From: Sulfuricella sp.
GTDB taxonomy: Bacteria; Pseudomonadota; Gammaproteobacteria; Burkholderiales; Sulfuricellaceae
NCBI GenBank assembly: GCA_028713975.1
Contig: JAQTNE010000002.1
Span: forward strand, 1 to 58,433
Direction: 5' to 3'
Length of the DNA stretch: 58,433 bases
A program made the translations under genes and the position numbers. Of the stretch, positions 16,741-25,627 are shown piece by piece. The notes beneath the pieces are model-generated. The model had not been told where the DNA came from, ran no database searches, and was given only the letters and a program-made list of their open reading frames with translations. How positions within the stretch are numbered: position 1 is the first letter of the stretch; every line of letters starts with the position of its first letter.

Positions 16741-18153
16741 TTATGCGGCACGTTGGTCGCTGCTTTTATGCGCCTTGTCGCGCACAAAAGCCACGAAACG
16801 TTCAGCCCAATTGTAGGCATCGAGACTGCGCAGGTGCGCATAGGATGCCAGCAGATTCTTGTACACAATGCCGTCGTGCCGGCCATCTATGCCGTGGCCG
16901 CGCTTGACCTCGTAGGCGAATTTCAGCCCGCTTGCATCCAGGTTTTCCAGGCTGGAATAATGAAACTCGTGACCGCGCACTTCCAGCTCGGCTGGCGCAT
17001 TCGCTTGGCGAGGCCACAAACTCTCTCCGGTTTCCCGCAGGCGGATGTAGCCACGGCCAACCGGTTTTTCGTGCATCAGCACGTCGCATGGAATTATGCC
17101 CGCCATGCGCTTGGTTTGCCCGTGCCAGCTCAGCGAGCGCGCCAGATACATCAGGCCGCCGCATTCGGCATAAGCCGGCATGCCGTTCTCAATGGCGTTG
17201 CGGATGTCTTCGCGCAATGTGGCATTGGCCTCCAGCTCACTCATGAACAGCTCGGGGAAGCCACCGCCGATAAACAGGCCGTCCACTTCCGGCAGGCGCA
17301 GGTCGTGCAGGGTATCCAGCGGCACCAGCTCTGCCCCGGCGGCGCGCAGGGCAGCGAGGTCGTCAGCATAATAGAATCCGAACGCCTTGTCTTTGGCCCA
17401 GCCGATGCGGACAGTGGACTGTACTGCGTTGACGGTAGTCGGCGCTGGCGCCACAGTCGGCAACGCCGGCGCCGTGGCCGCGATGGCCAGCAACCGGTCC
17501 AGATCGACCTGTGCGCCAACCAGTTCGCCGATTTCCCGCACACGAGTCGTCGCCGCTTCGCTCTCGTTGCTGGGCATCAAACCGAGGTGACGTTCGGTAA
17601 TTTCCAGCCGTGGGTCGTGGTGAACCGCGCCGATCACCGGCACATCGGTGTAATGCTCGATCACCGCGCGCAGTTTGCTCTCGTGGCGGGCTCCGCCCAT
17701 ATTGTTGAGGATCACGCCGGCAATCCGGATATCCGGATCGAACGCCTGGTATCCCAGAATCAGCGGGGCGATTCCGCGCGTCATGCCGCGCGCGTTGATG
17801 ACCAGCACTACCGGCGCATGAAGCAGGCTGGCCAGGGCCGCGTTGCTGTTGCTGCCGTCGAGATCGAGCCCGTCGTAAAGCCCCTTGTTGCCTTCGATCA
17901 GGCTGATGTCCGCACCGGCCGCTTCGCGCGCAAAGGCGGTCACGATCTCGTCGCGATCCATCAGGTAAAAATCGAGATTACGGCAAGCGCGGCCACTGGC
18001 GGCGCCAAGCCACATCGGATCAATATAGTCCGGCCCTTTCTTGAAAGGCTGAACCTTGAGGCCGCGCGCGCTGAGTGCTGCGCACAGGCCGATGGTGACG
18101 GTCGTTTTTCCCGAGGACTTATGGGCGGCTGAAATGAGCAGGCGGGGCGTCAT
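16741..18153 (-). CDS. dsrN: DsrN, siroheme amidase (CbiA-like)
   Basis: A 470-aa ATP-dependent glutamine amidotransferase of the cobyrinic acid a,c-diamide synthase family. It converts siroheme to the siroamide form used by DsrAB. The N-terminal P-loop domain has AAHKSSGKTT and DYIDPMWLGAASGR; the C-terminal class I glutaminase domain has the nucleophile cysteine in YAECGGLMYL and the GHEFHYS segment. It is separated from dsrP by 245 bases containing a stem-loop and a palindrome, unlike the overlapping genes upstream. dsrNR may therefore have their own promoter. Confidence 0.94.
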   Translation of the reverse strand: MTPRLLISAAHKSSGKTTVTIGLCAALSARGLKVQPFKKGPDYIDPMWLGAASGRACRNLDFYLMDRDEIVTAFAREAAGADISLIEGNKGLYDGLDLDGSNSNAALASLLHAPVVLVINARGMTRGIAPLILGYQAFDPDIRIAGVILNNMGGARHESKLRAVIEHYTDVPVIGAVHHDPRLEITERHLGLMPSNESEAATTRVREIGELVGAQVDLDRLLAIAATAPALPTVAPAPTTVNAVQSTVRIGWAKDKAFGFYYADDLAALRAAGAELVPLDTLHDLRLPEVDGLFIGGGFPELFMSELEANATLREDIRNAIENGMPAYAECGGLMYLARSLSWHGQTKRMAGIIPCDVLMHEKPVGRGYIRLRETGESLWPRQANAPAELEVRGHEFHYSSLENLDASGLKFAYEVKRGHGIDGRHDGIVYKNLLASYAHLRSLDAYNWAERFVAFVRDKAHKSSDQRAA

Positions 18154-18398
18154 CCTAGAAACCTCAGTTGACCGCTTCTTTGTGAGCGTAATGCAATGAA
18201 TTTGCCAAATTTATTCGTAAATCACGAATTTACCCGTTTGGTGATGTCGCTACGGAATGGATTGCACGATGACGTTATCGACCGATTGGACAGAGGCGAA
18301 ACGGGTTAATTCCCCACCGCACTTTCTCAGTGCTCAGGCGAATTTTGCACAGGTAAGGCTACGCGGGCAGGGAAGTGACTCTCCCTGCCCTGCCTTTG
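18154..18398. promoter_or_regulatory. dsrP-dsrN gap with candidate operator
   Basis: A 245-base gap inside the dsr operon without a gene. It holds the perfect palindrome ATTCGT-AAATC-ACGAAT at 18213-18229, 60 bases before the dsrN start, and a stem-loop at 18365-18390 next to the dsrP stop. This is the layout expected for a termination or processing site followed by an internal regulated promoter for dsrNR. Confidence 0.5.
18365..18390 (-). terminator. Stem-loop after dsrP
   Basis: GGGCAGGGA and TCCCTGCCC pair perfectly over nine bases around an eight-base loop, eight bases beyond the dsrP stop. There is no T-run after it, so it may protect the 3' end of the upstream message or cause partial termination. 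Confidence 0.6.
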
Positions 18399-19610
18399 CT
18401 AATCGGCAATGGTGCGACGGTCAACGTGGTGGAAATCGTCTGATGGCATGAAATGCAGCACTCGCACCGCGATTGTGGTAATCAGGCCGGCGATGGCCAC
18501 GCCGCCCAGGCCCAGCAGGAATTCCGGCAAGCTGGGGCTGTAGGAATGAATTTCGCCATCGAAGAAGCTGCTGCTTTCCACCATCCCCGGGAAAATGCTC
18601 AGGGGGAACGCTTGCCCGCCAATGATCAACACATACAGCTGGCACATACCGCCAATGATGATGAGCGACGAGGCGGCAAACACGATGCGCCCACGCTTGG
18701 CCGCATTGGGGTGGAACAGCAAAGCCAGCGGTGCGATAGTGCCCAGCAGAATCTGACCGACCCAGAACAACGCGGTGTAGATGCCGCCGTCGAGCAGGAT
18801 GAAGCGCTCAAATGCAATCTGCTTGGCGTAATACAGGTTGGTCAGGTGGTACACGACGGTGAAATACAGTACGGCTGCCACGAAGATCGCCAGCAGATTC
18901 TTCATACGCCGCCGGACGGCCTCATCCAGGACAAGGCCATTCCACTTGTACATCGTTGACTGCACGATAGTGAATACGGCCAGACCGAAAGAAAAAGACA
19001 TGATGACGAACATCGGGGCCAGTAAGGCGGAAGCATAAGCCTGACGCGCCACCAGAAGGCCAAAAATGGAACCGGTCGCGGTGGTCAGCGCAAGACGCCA
19101 GATGAAAGCGGCAAATCCGGCGTATTTCGAATAGCCGTTCATTTTACGATCCATCATCGTCCACAGGTACACGGCGACAACCGCGAAAAAGCCGGTGTAG
19201 AAGAACACGTTCAAGGCAAAGACGGATTTGAAATTATAGTGGGTCATCGCCACGATAAGCCGGTCAGGCCGGCCCAAATCCAGCATCAGCACGGTCAGGC
19301 CGCCAGCCAGCATGGCCAGGGCGAGCAAGCCGGACAGCGGCGCGCGCGCCTTGTACACGGTCTTGCCGAAGACGGAGCCGATCGAGGCCACGTTGAGCAC
19401 GCCGGAAGCCGCCACGATCAGGAACACCGCGAATACGTGCGGCATGCCCCAGACTATCTGGTTGTTCATGCCGGTCACGACGTGCCCGTGCTCTTCCATG
19501 TAATACGAAGCGCCCATGCCGATCAGCGCAATCAGACCGATTGCCGCTACCAGCGCGTAAAACACGCCTTGTTCAATTTTGTGAAATGCGTTGTTGTTCA
19601 TCGCGTTCAA
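18399..19610 (-). CDS. dsrP: DsrP, NrfD-like integral membrane subunit
   Basis: A 403-aa protein with about ten transmembrane helices, of the NrfD/PsrC family. It forms the membrane quinone-interacting part of the DsrMKJOP complex, which couples DsrC thiol-disulfide chemistry to the quinone pool and periplasm. Visible features are the hydrophobic N-terminus (FYALVAAIGLIALIGMGASYY) and the conserved LDLGRPDR loop typical of NrfD proteins. The start overlaps the dsrO stop by four bases, so it is translationally coupled. No cofactor-binding motif is expected or seen. Confidence 0.94.
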   Translation of the reverse strand: MNAMNNNAFHKIEQGVFYALVAAIGLIALIGMGASYYMEEHGHVVTGMNNQIVWGMPHVFAVFLIVAASGVLNVASIGSVFGKTVYKARAPLSGLLALAMLAGGLTVLMLDLGRPDRLIVAMTHYNFKSVFALNVFFYTGFFAVVAVYLWTMMDRKMNGYSKYAGFAAFIWRLALTTATGSIFGLLVARQAYASALLAPMFVIMSFSFGLAVFTIVQSTMYKWNGLVLDEAVRRRMKNLLAIFVAAVLYFTVVYHLTNLYYAKQIAFERFILLDGGIYTALFWVGQILLGTIAPLALLFHPNAAKRGRIVFAASSLIIIGGMCQLYVLIIGGQAFPLSIFPGMVESSSFFDGEIHSYSPSLPEFLLGLGGVAIAGLITTIAVRVLHFMPSDDFHHVDRRTIAD

Positions 19611-20344
19611 ATCCCCTGGTAGCGTATGCCGGTATTCAACGCCAGGTCAGCACGAACCTGGGTCGTTGCATAAGTGGCGATACGTTTGGATATTTCGCTG
19701 TTGGGGTCGTTCAGGTCGCCGAACATCATGGCGCCATGATTCCCCGCCGCGCAGGCTTCAACGCAGGCCGGCAGCTGATCCTTGTCGATCCGGTGCACGC
19801 AAAGCGTACAGGCTTCAACACAACCCTTGCCGCGCGGTACGTCCGGATTCTGGTCGTGATGCTCTTCATGCACGAAGGAACGCGCCTTGTATGGGCAGGC
19901 CATCATGCAGTAGCGGCAGCCGATACAGATGTGGCGGTCGACCAGGACGATGCCGTCGGCGCGCTTGAACGATGCGCCGGTCGGGCAGACATCCACGCAC
20001 GGCGGTTCGGCGCAGTGCTGGCACAGCATCGGCAATGAATGGCTCTTGCCGGTTCTGATTTCTTTCAGCTCGATCTTGCGGATCCATTGCGAGTCGGTTT
20101 GCGGATGGCCAGTCGAAGTCAAGCCGTTTTCCTTGCCGCACGCGCTCACGCAGTCGTCACATCCGGTCGCGCATTTGGTGCTGTCGATCAGCATACCCCA
20201 GCGCTTGGCGCTGGAAGCAGCTTCGCCGGCAGGCCTGGCATTAGCCATGTCGAGCAGGGTTACGCCCGGCGCGATCACCAGGCCCGCTGCAGCAGCGGCT
20301 CCTGCGCCGATAAAGTTTCTGCGGCTGTTGTCTACCTTGCTCAT
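19607..20344 (-). CDS. dsrO: DsrO, periplasmic ferredoxin-like subunit
   Basis: A 245-aa iron-sulfur protein of DsrMKJOP. The N-terminus has a twin-arginine signal (SRRNFIGAGAAAAAGLVIAPG), so it is exported folded by Tat. Four [4Fe-4S] clusters are predicted from cysteine groups: CATGCDDCVSACGKEN, CQHCAEPPCVDVCPTGA, CIGCRYCMMACPYKA and CTLCVHRI...PACVEAC. It probably passes electrons between the DsrJ cytochrome and DsrP. The start overlaps the dsrJ stop by four bases and the stop overlaps the dsrP start. Confidence 0.95.
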   Translation of the reverse strand: MSKVDNSRRNFIGAGAAAAAGLVIAPGVTLLDMANARPAGEAASSAKRWGMLIDSTKCATGCDDCVSACGKENGLTSTGHPQTDSQWIRKIELKEIRTGKSHSLPMLCQHCAEPPCVDVCPTGASFKRADGIVLVDRHICIGCRYCMMACPYKARSFVHEEHHDQNPDVPRGKGCVEACTLCVHRIDKDQLPACVEACAAGNHGAMMFGDLNDPNSEISKRIATYATTQVRADLALNTGIRYQGI

Positions 20345-20976
20345 TTAACGCCCTCGCCTATGTTCAAGCCGGCCAACTTCGCCTGCATCTGCCAACGCAT
20401 ACGATCTTTCACGCCCGCAAGGGCGTAGAAAGTCGGAGTCCCCTCGTGGGGCAGCTTGCCGGACAGGCCGGACTGCTTATCCTTGCCATCAGGCTGCGCC
20501 GACGGCGCCACCAGCGGGTGCATCGCATCGCCGGAAACCGCTTTCGGCTTGCTCGAATGGCACTCGAAACAATCCAGCTTGACGGCCATCTTGTTATGGC
20601 AGCCTTGACAGAAGTTATCCTTGCCGTCGGTGCTGCCGATCACGCTATTGGTCTTTTCGTTGGCATGGCACCCGATGCAATTTTTCAGGCTGTACTGGGT
20701 AGTGCGGATCCCCTTGTGCACCGTCTCATCACGCTGGTGTTTGAGCAGTTCCATGTGGTTGCGCCGCATGTATGCGACATCCCTGACGCACTTGTCGCCC
20801 TTTGCGTCGATGTGCTTTGCCTGTCCTGCCTTGGCGCCGCCTTCGTCATCGTGAGCCGCAACAGGCAACGCGACCGTCAGAAATGTCGCCGCCAAAAGCA
20901 CGGCCCACCCCCGGCTCAGCAGCTTGCCGAAGCCCGCTGCCTTGCCTGTGAAGGATTTGTTCGGGGAATCGCTCAT
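20341..20976 (-). CDS. dsrJ: DsrJ, triheme cytochrome c
   Basis: A 211-aa periplasmic cytochrome of DsrMKJOP with an N-terminal membrane anchor or signal (GWAVLLAATFLTVALPVAAH) and three haem-binding motifs, CIGCH, CQGCH and CFECH. A further conserved cysteine (GDKCVRDVAYMRRNHMEL) corresponds to the unusual distal haem ligand described for DsrJ of Allochromatium. I chose the ATG at 20976, two bases from the dsrL stop; the open frame runs further upstream through dsrL and that part is not coding in this frame. The last 65 residues or so lack haem motifs. Confidence 0.94.
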   Translation of the reverse strand: MSDSPNKSFTGKAAGFGKLLSRGWAVLLAATFLTVALPVAAHDDEGGAKAGQAKHIDAKGDKCVRDVAYMRRNHMELLKHQRDETVHKGIRTTQYSLKNCIGCHANEKTNSVIGSTDGKDNFCQGCHNKMAVKLDCFECHSSKPKAVSGDAMHPLVAPSAQPDGKDKQSGLSGKLPHEGTPTFYALAGVKDRMRWQMQAKLAGLNIGEGVK

Positions 20977-20978
20977 GT

Positions 20979-22988
20979 TTACTCGCCCATGCCCATTTTG
21001 ATATAGCCAGTCGGACATACATCCGCGCAGATGTGGCAACCGATGCAACGGGAATAGTCGGTATCGACATAGCGGCCGGTTGTCGCCTGGGCTTTCTTCA
21101 CCTTGAACACGGCAGCCTGCGGGCAATAGATTACGCAGTTATCGCATTCGAAGCACAGGCCGCAGCTCATGCAACGCTTGGCTTCCGTCACCACGGTTTT
21201 GTCGTCCAGCGGCATCAGCCGCTCTTCGAAGTGGCCGAGTACCTGTTCGGCGGTCAGCGTCACGAAGCTGCGCTTGTTGCGCGCAACGAACGGGAAGTGG
21301 CCGAGGAACAGTTCGGTCGCCGGGATCACATACTTGTCCGAGCGGTTCTCGAAGTTGTGCACAGCAAATTTGGATTTATCGGTACCCCATGTGCCCAGGT
21401 CGATCTCCTTGGCGAAGCCTTCGGTTTTCTTGACCTCTTCTTTGCTACGGGTATGGTATTCCTCCGGCGCCAGACCGACTTCCATCTCCTTGCGCAGCAG
21501 ATCGAAGTAGGCGACATCGACTTTAGGGCGCTTGCCCAGATCTTCGCCAGCCAGATATTGCTCAATGCTTTCTGCGGCGATGCGGCCATGGCCGATTGCC
21601 GTGGTCAACAGGTGTGGGCGCAGAACGTCGCCGCCGACGAAGATGCCTTGCTGACCGGGCACTTGATAGTGTTTGTCGGCGTTGATCAGGCCCTTGCCGT
21701 TGTCGAAACCGTCCAGCCCGGTGAAATCCACTGCCTGGCCGATTGCGGACACGATCAGGTCGGCCGGGATGTCATACTCGGAGCCTTCCTTGGCGACCTG
21801 CTTGCCCGCCACGGTCTCCAGCACGGCGACGCGCAGCGCTGTGGCGCGGCCATCGGCCCCAACCACGACAGAAATCGGCGTAATGTTGCCGACGATCTTG
21901 ATGCCTTCGGCCAAAGCTTCTTCTACTTCATGCTTGTTGGCGTTCATTTTCTCGACCGGAGCGCGCGAGCACAACACCACCTCGGCGCCTTCCTTGGCGG
22001 AAACTTCTGCCACGTCGTGAGCCGCCTGGCCGGCGATGACATGCTCGGAGCGGTCGGACGGGTTGGTCGTGGTGATATGACCCAAGCGGCGCGCAACGGT
22101 TGCCACGTCAATCGAGGTGTCACCGCCACCGATAACCACCACGCGCTTGCCGACGTGCTGCAGACGCCCATCGTTGAACGCGCGCAGGAATGCCATGGCG
22201 GTTACGACGTTGGGCGCATCGGCACCGGCAACCGGCAACGGGCGTCCAGCCTGGGCGCCCATGCCCATGAATATGGCGTCGTAGTCTTTCTTGATCTGGT
22301 CGAGCGTGATGTCCTTGCCGATATGCACATTCAGCTTGACCTCAACGCCGAGATCGACAATGCGCTTGATTTCTGCATCCAGCACTTCACGCGGGGTACG
22401 GAAACCGGGGATGCCGTAACGCATCATGCCGCCAAGCATGGCGTGCTCGTCGAAAATGGTGCAGGAGTGGCCTTTCAGAGTCAGCTGGTAAGCCACCGAC
22501 AAGCCGGCAGGGCCGCCGCCGATGATTGCAATTTTTTTACCGGATTTCTTGACGCCCTCAGGGATCGCGAATTTCAGGTTGTTCTTGATAGCGTACTCGC
22601 CGAGGTAGTGCTCGACCGAGTTGATGCCGACAAATTCGTCCACTTCGTTGCGGTTGCAACCGGATTCGCAAGGCGCCGGGCAAACACGGCCCATGACCGA
22701 GGGGAATGGGTTGGCCGTAGTCAGACGACGCCATGCATATTCCTGCATCGACACGCCGCCAACCGGTTTTTCCATGCCGCGAACGATATTCAGGTAGCCG
22801 CGAATGTCCTCACCGGCAGGGCAGCTGCCCTGGCAGGGCGGCGTGCTCAGCACATATTCAGGGCACTTGTGGGAAGCGTCGGCTTCAAAAATCTTGTCCT
22901 GCCAGCTGCGCCAGTTGGATTTCCCATCCTTGTAGCGGCGGAAGGTCTTGGCTTGATCTTTGTTCATCTCTTCAGGTGAAACTGACAT
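20979..22988 (-). CDS. dsrL: DsrL, iron-sulfur flavoprotein NAD(P)H oxidoreductase
   Basis: A 669-aa protein related to the small subunit of glutamate synthase. It links DsrAB to NAD(P)H in oxidative dsr pathways and is essential for sulfur oxidation in Allochromatium. N-terminal cysteines (CPEYVLSTPPCQGSCPAG, CPAPCESGCNR) hold Fe-S clusters. FAD- and NAD(P)-binding folds follow (IIGGGPAGLSVAYQL and VVVIGGGDTSIDVATVARRLG), and the C-terminal ferredoxin domain has CMSCGLCFECDNC and CIGCHICADVCP. Length and domain order fit DsrL-1. A strong AGGAG site precedes the ATG at 22988. Its presence supports the oxidative direction of the pathway. Confidence 0.95.
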   Translation of the reverse strand: MSVSPEEMNKDQAKTFRRYKDGKSNWRSWQDKIFEADASHKCPEYVLSTPPCQGSCPAGEDIRGYLNIVRGMEKPVGGVSMQEYAWRRLTTANPFPSVMGRVCPAPCESGCNRNEVDEFVGINSVEHYLGEYAIKNNLKFAIPEGVKKSGKKIAIIGGGPAGLSVAYQLTLKGHSCTIFDEHAMLGGMMRYGIPGFRTPREVLDAEIKRIVDLGVEVKLNVHIGKDITLDQIKKDYDAIFMGMGAQAGRPLPVAGADAPNVVTAMAFLRAFNDGRLQHVGKRVVVIGGGDTSIDVATVARRLGHITTTNPSDRSEHVIAGQAAHDVAEVSAKEGAEVVLCSRAPVEKMNANKHEVEEALAEGIKIVGNITPISVVVGADGRATALRVAVLETVAGKQVAKEGSEYDIPADLIVSAIGQAVDFTGLDGFDNGKGLINADKHYQVPGQQGIFVGGDVLRPHLLTTAIGHGRIAAESIEQYLAGEDLGKRPKVDVAYFDLLRKEMEVGLAPEEYHTRSKEEVKKTEGFAKEIDLGTWGTDKSKFAVHNFENRSDKYVIPATELFLGHFPFVARNKRSFVTLTAEQVLGHFEERLMPLDDKTVVTEAKRCMSCGLCFECDNCVIYCPQAAVFKVKKAQATTGRYVDTDYSRCIGCHICADVCPTGYIKMGMGE

Positions 22989-23012
22989 TTTTAATCTCCT
23001 AAATAACCATTC

Positions 23013-23067
23013 GTAGTGTGCGCTAGCGCACCGTTCCCACTGTATTGGTGCGCAGAGCGCACCCTAC
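23013..23067. repeat. Paired palindromes between dsrK and dsrL
   Basis: Two related palindromic units (GTGCGCTAGCGCAC and GGTGCGCAGAGCGCACC) lie in opposite orientation, bounded by GTAG and CTAC. The pair forms a long REP/BIME-like stem in the 82-base gap between dsrK and dsrL. A related GGCGCACAAT...ATTGCGCC hairpin is at 46153-46182. It may stabilise the dsrMK message or cause partial termination. Confidence 0.75.
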
Positions 23068-23070
23068 AAA

Positions 23071-24621
23071 CTACTCTTCTTCTTTTTCCAACAGGATAGC
23101 CGTGCTGACCAGCTGATGCACGCCACCCACCATACTCATGTCGAAACCGTAAAAAGGAACCACCTTGTTGAACTGCGCTTTACAGATCGCGCAAATCAGT
23201 GCGAGGAAATTAACCTTGTGATCCTGAACCACATTATTCAGCGCTTCCATACGCGGCAGCGCACCTTTGACGCGGATTTCCAGCAAATCGTCGGTCAAAA
23301 TACCGCCGCCGCCGCCGCAACAGAATGTACTCTCGCCGATCGTTTCTTCGGCCATGTCATAATAATTATTCACGACGGCTTTGATGACCTCGCGAGGAAT
23401 AATAAATTGACCGCCCGGAATGTCGCCCATACGCGAACCACGCGCCACGTTGCAAGAATCGTGAAAGGTGACGACGCGATGGTCGTTCAGGCTCTTGTCG
23501 AACTTGAGCTTGCCTTGCTTGATCAGGTCGTTGGTGAACTCGCAGATGTGCTGCGGAGCCGGGTAACGCGGGTCAAGCTGCTTTTGCAATTCGATCGAGA
23601 ATGGATCCGTACCGCCTGCACCAACACCAATCAGGGTATTCCAGAAGCTATAAGCGACGCGCCAGGCATGACCACATTCGCCGACAACAATCCGCTTCAC
23701 GCCCAGCTCAAGTGCCGCTTCGCGGATGCGCATGGCGGCACGACGGGTATTCTCGTAACTACCGATGAACATGCCGAAATTGCCGGCCTCGGAAGCCTTG
23801 GAACTCAACGTCCAGCTAGTGCCCGACGCGTGAAATACCTTGCCGTAGCCCATCAGACTTTCGACATGAGGCTCGGCAAAAAAGTCGGCTGACGGCGTAA
23901 TCAACAGTACCTCGGCACCCTTGACATCGAGCGGCAGCTTGACCGCCACGCCGGTGGCATCGAGTATGTCCTCTTCCAGACCTTCCAGCGTGTCTTGCAG
24001 CGCCGGGCCAGGCAGACCGAGGTTGTTGCCGATCTTGTGCAGCTTGCCCATGATCTCGTTGGTGTATTTCTGGCCATAACCGATGGTATCCAGAATTTCA
24101 CGTCCGGCCATGGTCACTTCGGCGGTATCGATGCCGTACGGGCAGAATACCGAGCAGCGGCGGCACTCGGAACACTGGTAGTAATATTTGTACCAGTCTT
24201 CAACAAGTTCCTTGGTCAAATCCTTGGCGCCAACCAGAGACGGGAAATATTTGCCGGCAAAGGTAAAGTGGCGACGATAAACACTGCGCATCAATTCCTG
24301 ACGCGCGACCGGCATGTTCTTCGGATCGCCAGTGCCGATGAAGTAGTGGCACTTGTCGGTGCAGGCACCGCAGTGAACGCAAGCATCCATGAACACCCGC
24401 AGTGAGCGGTAGCGTCCCAGCAGGTCGCCCATCTTGGCGATTGCCTTGTCATGCCAACCGTCAATCAGTTCGCCGGGCTCCGACCCGCCAGGAAACCCAA
24501 TGATTTCCTGAATTCCTGCGTTGGCGGGAAACGATTTAATGTGCGCCGCCGCGCCTTCCTTCACCGCCGGGACTTCAATATTGCCCGTGAGCTTGGGTAC
24601 CTCAAATTGTGGAGCAGCCAC
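23071..24621 (-). CDS. dsrK: DsrK, HdrD-like catalytic subunit
   Basis: A 516-aa cytoplasmic iron-sulfur subunit of DsrMKJOP, proposed to act on the DsrC disulfide or trisulfide. It has two ferredoxin-type cluster motifs (CVHCGACTDKCHYF and CSECRRCSVFCPYG) and two CCG-like regions for the noncubane cluster found in HdrB/D (SCNVARGSRMG with FCCGGGGGIL, and LICAICKAQF). The start is a GTG at 24621 with an AGGAGGGA ribosome-binding site. It follows dsrM by 63 bases. All expected cysteines appear to be present. Confidence 0.95.
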   Translation of the reverse strand: MAAPQFEVPKLTGNIEVPAVKEGAAAHIKSFPANAGIQEIIGFPGGSEPGELIDGWHDKAIAKMGDLLGRYRSLRVFMDACVHCGACTDKCHYFIGTGDPKNMPVARQELMRSVYRRHFTFAGKYFPSLVGAKDLTKELVEDWYKYYYQCSECRRCSVFCPYGIDTAEVTMAGREILDTIGYGQKYTNEIMGKLHKIGNNLGLPGPALQDTLEGLEEDILDATGVAVKLPLDVKGAEVLLITPSADFFAEPHVESLMGYGKVFHASGTSWTLSSKASEAGNFGMFIGSYENTRRAAMRIREAALELGVKRIVVGECGHAWRVAYSFWNTLIGVGAGGTDPFSIELQKQLDPRYPAPQHICEFTNDLIKQGKLKFDKSLNDHRVVTFHDSCNVARGSRMGDIPGGQFIIPREVIKAVVNNYYDMAEETIGESTFCCGGGGGILTDDLLEIRVKGALPRMEALNNVVQDHKVNFLALICAICKAQFNKVVPFYGFDMSMVGGVHQLVSTAILLEKEEE

Positions 24622-24684
24622 TGTCCCTCCTGCTTCTGTTAATTTAGCGCTTGCCGCGTTTGCCGCTGGCCCTAAATTGTTACG

Positions 24685-25434
24685 CTATTCCGATTTTGAC
24701 CCTGAGGCCGCATCAAACTTTACTGCCCACGGAGCAAGATGGCGCCGTTCGCGTGAATCGTCTGTCTGGTTACGGGTAGGACTGAAGAAAACTCCCGGTG
24801 CGTGCAGCAGCTTGCTGATCGGGAAAATCACCATAAGCAGCGCCACCAGGCTCAAATGCACCAGCAATGCCGGATCAGACGGCAAGGGTTGCAGGTTGAA
24901 TGTCATCAAGCCAAGGAAGAAATTTTTCACGCCGACAATGTCGGTATGATTTACAAACCGCATGCCCAGACCGGACGTGCCGATGCCGATCAGCAGCAGC
25001 AGGATCAGATGGTCTGAAGGCGTCGAGATATAGCGCACGCGGTCAACCAGAAAGCGTCGCGCCCACAAACCGCCCAGACCTGCCACCATGGCAAAACCGG
25101 CATAGGTGCCGAACGGTTGCGCCATTGCCACCCAGAACCAGACCGGCTCGGTAAAATAGCGCAGGTGCCGCACGATGACCAGCAGCAGCGATACATGGAA
25201 CAGCCAGCCGAACAGCCATATCCATTTATTCGACTTGAACAGGCTCTCAAAGAGCGCCACTTCGCGCGCCATCCGCAGCACGACACCGCCGGTCGTGGTC
25301 GGCGCGGGCGTGGTCGGTATCTTGAGGGGCGCAGGTGTACGGGCGTAGCAACGTATCTTGGCTACCAGCCCACCGACGAAAATGACGGTGGCGGCGTAAA
25401 ATACGCATGCGTACAGCACGGTCAGAAATGACAT
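24685..25434 (-). CDS. dsrM: DsrM, NarI-like cytochrome b subunit
   Basis: A 249-aa membrane protein with five or six helices, related to the NarI cytochrome b family, which carries two b haems and meets the quinone pool. Histidines suitable as haem ligands are seen in WLFHVSLLLVIVRHLRYF and in LLVHLSLVALLMVIFPISKLLHAPG. The ATG at 25434 was chosen over 25 further in-frame codons because a purine-rich site precedes it and the upstream stretch runs toward the dsrC-dsrM stem-loop. It is the membrane partner of DsrK. Confidence 0.93.
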   Translation of the reverse strand: MSFLTVLYACVFYAATVIFVGGLVAKIRCYARTPAPLKIPTTPAPTTTGGVVLRMAREVALFESLFKSNKWIWLFGWLFHVSLLLVIVRHLRYFTEPVWFWVAMAQPFGTYAGFAMVAGLGGLWARRFLVDRVRYISTPSDHLILLLLIGIGTSGLGMRFVNHTDIVGVKNFFLGLMTFNLQPLPSDPALLVHLSLVALLMVIFPISKLLHAPGVFFSPTRNQTDDSRERRHLAPWAVKFDAASGSKSE

Positions 25435-25573
25435 GGAACATCCCCCGGTTTGGCCGCCGGCATTCAGCCGCCAGCCATCAACGTAAACTTTTGGTTTCAG
25501 TAAAGGCATCCATCCGCCAAAAGCCGAATGTCATGCCGAAACACTGGAAATCGGTAAAACAGGCGACCAAACC

Positions 25574-25601
25574 CCTGTTCCGGCCCGCAGGCCGAAACAG
25601 G
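25574..25601 (-). terminator. Stem-loop between dsrC and dsrM
   Basis: CCTGTTCCGGCC and GGCCGAAACAGG pair over 12 positions with one mismatch around a four-base loop, 26 bases after the dsrC stop. No clear T-run follows. It would leave a stable dsrC-containing transcript, which fits the high DsrC levels reported in sulfur oxidisers. Confidence 0.7.
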
Positions 25602-25627
25602 AAATTGAACGCTAACTGCTGGTTTGC

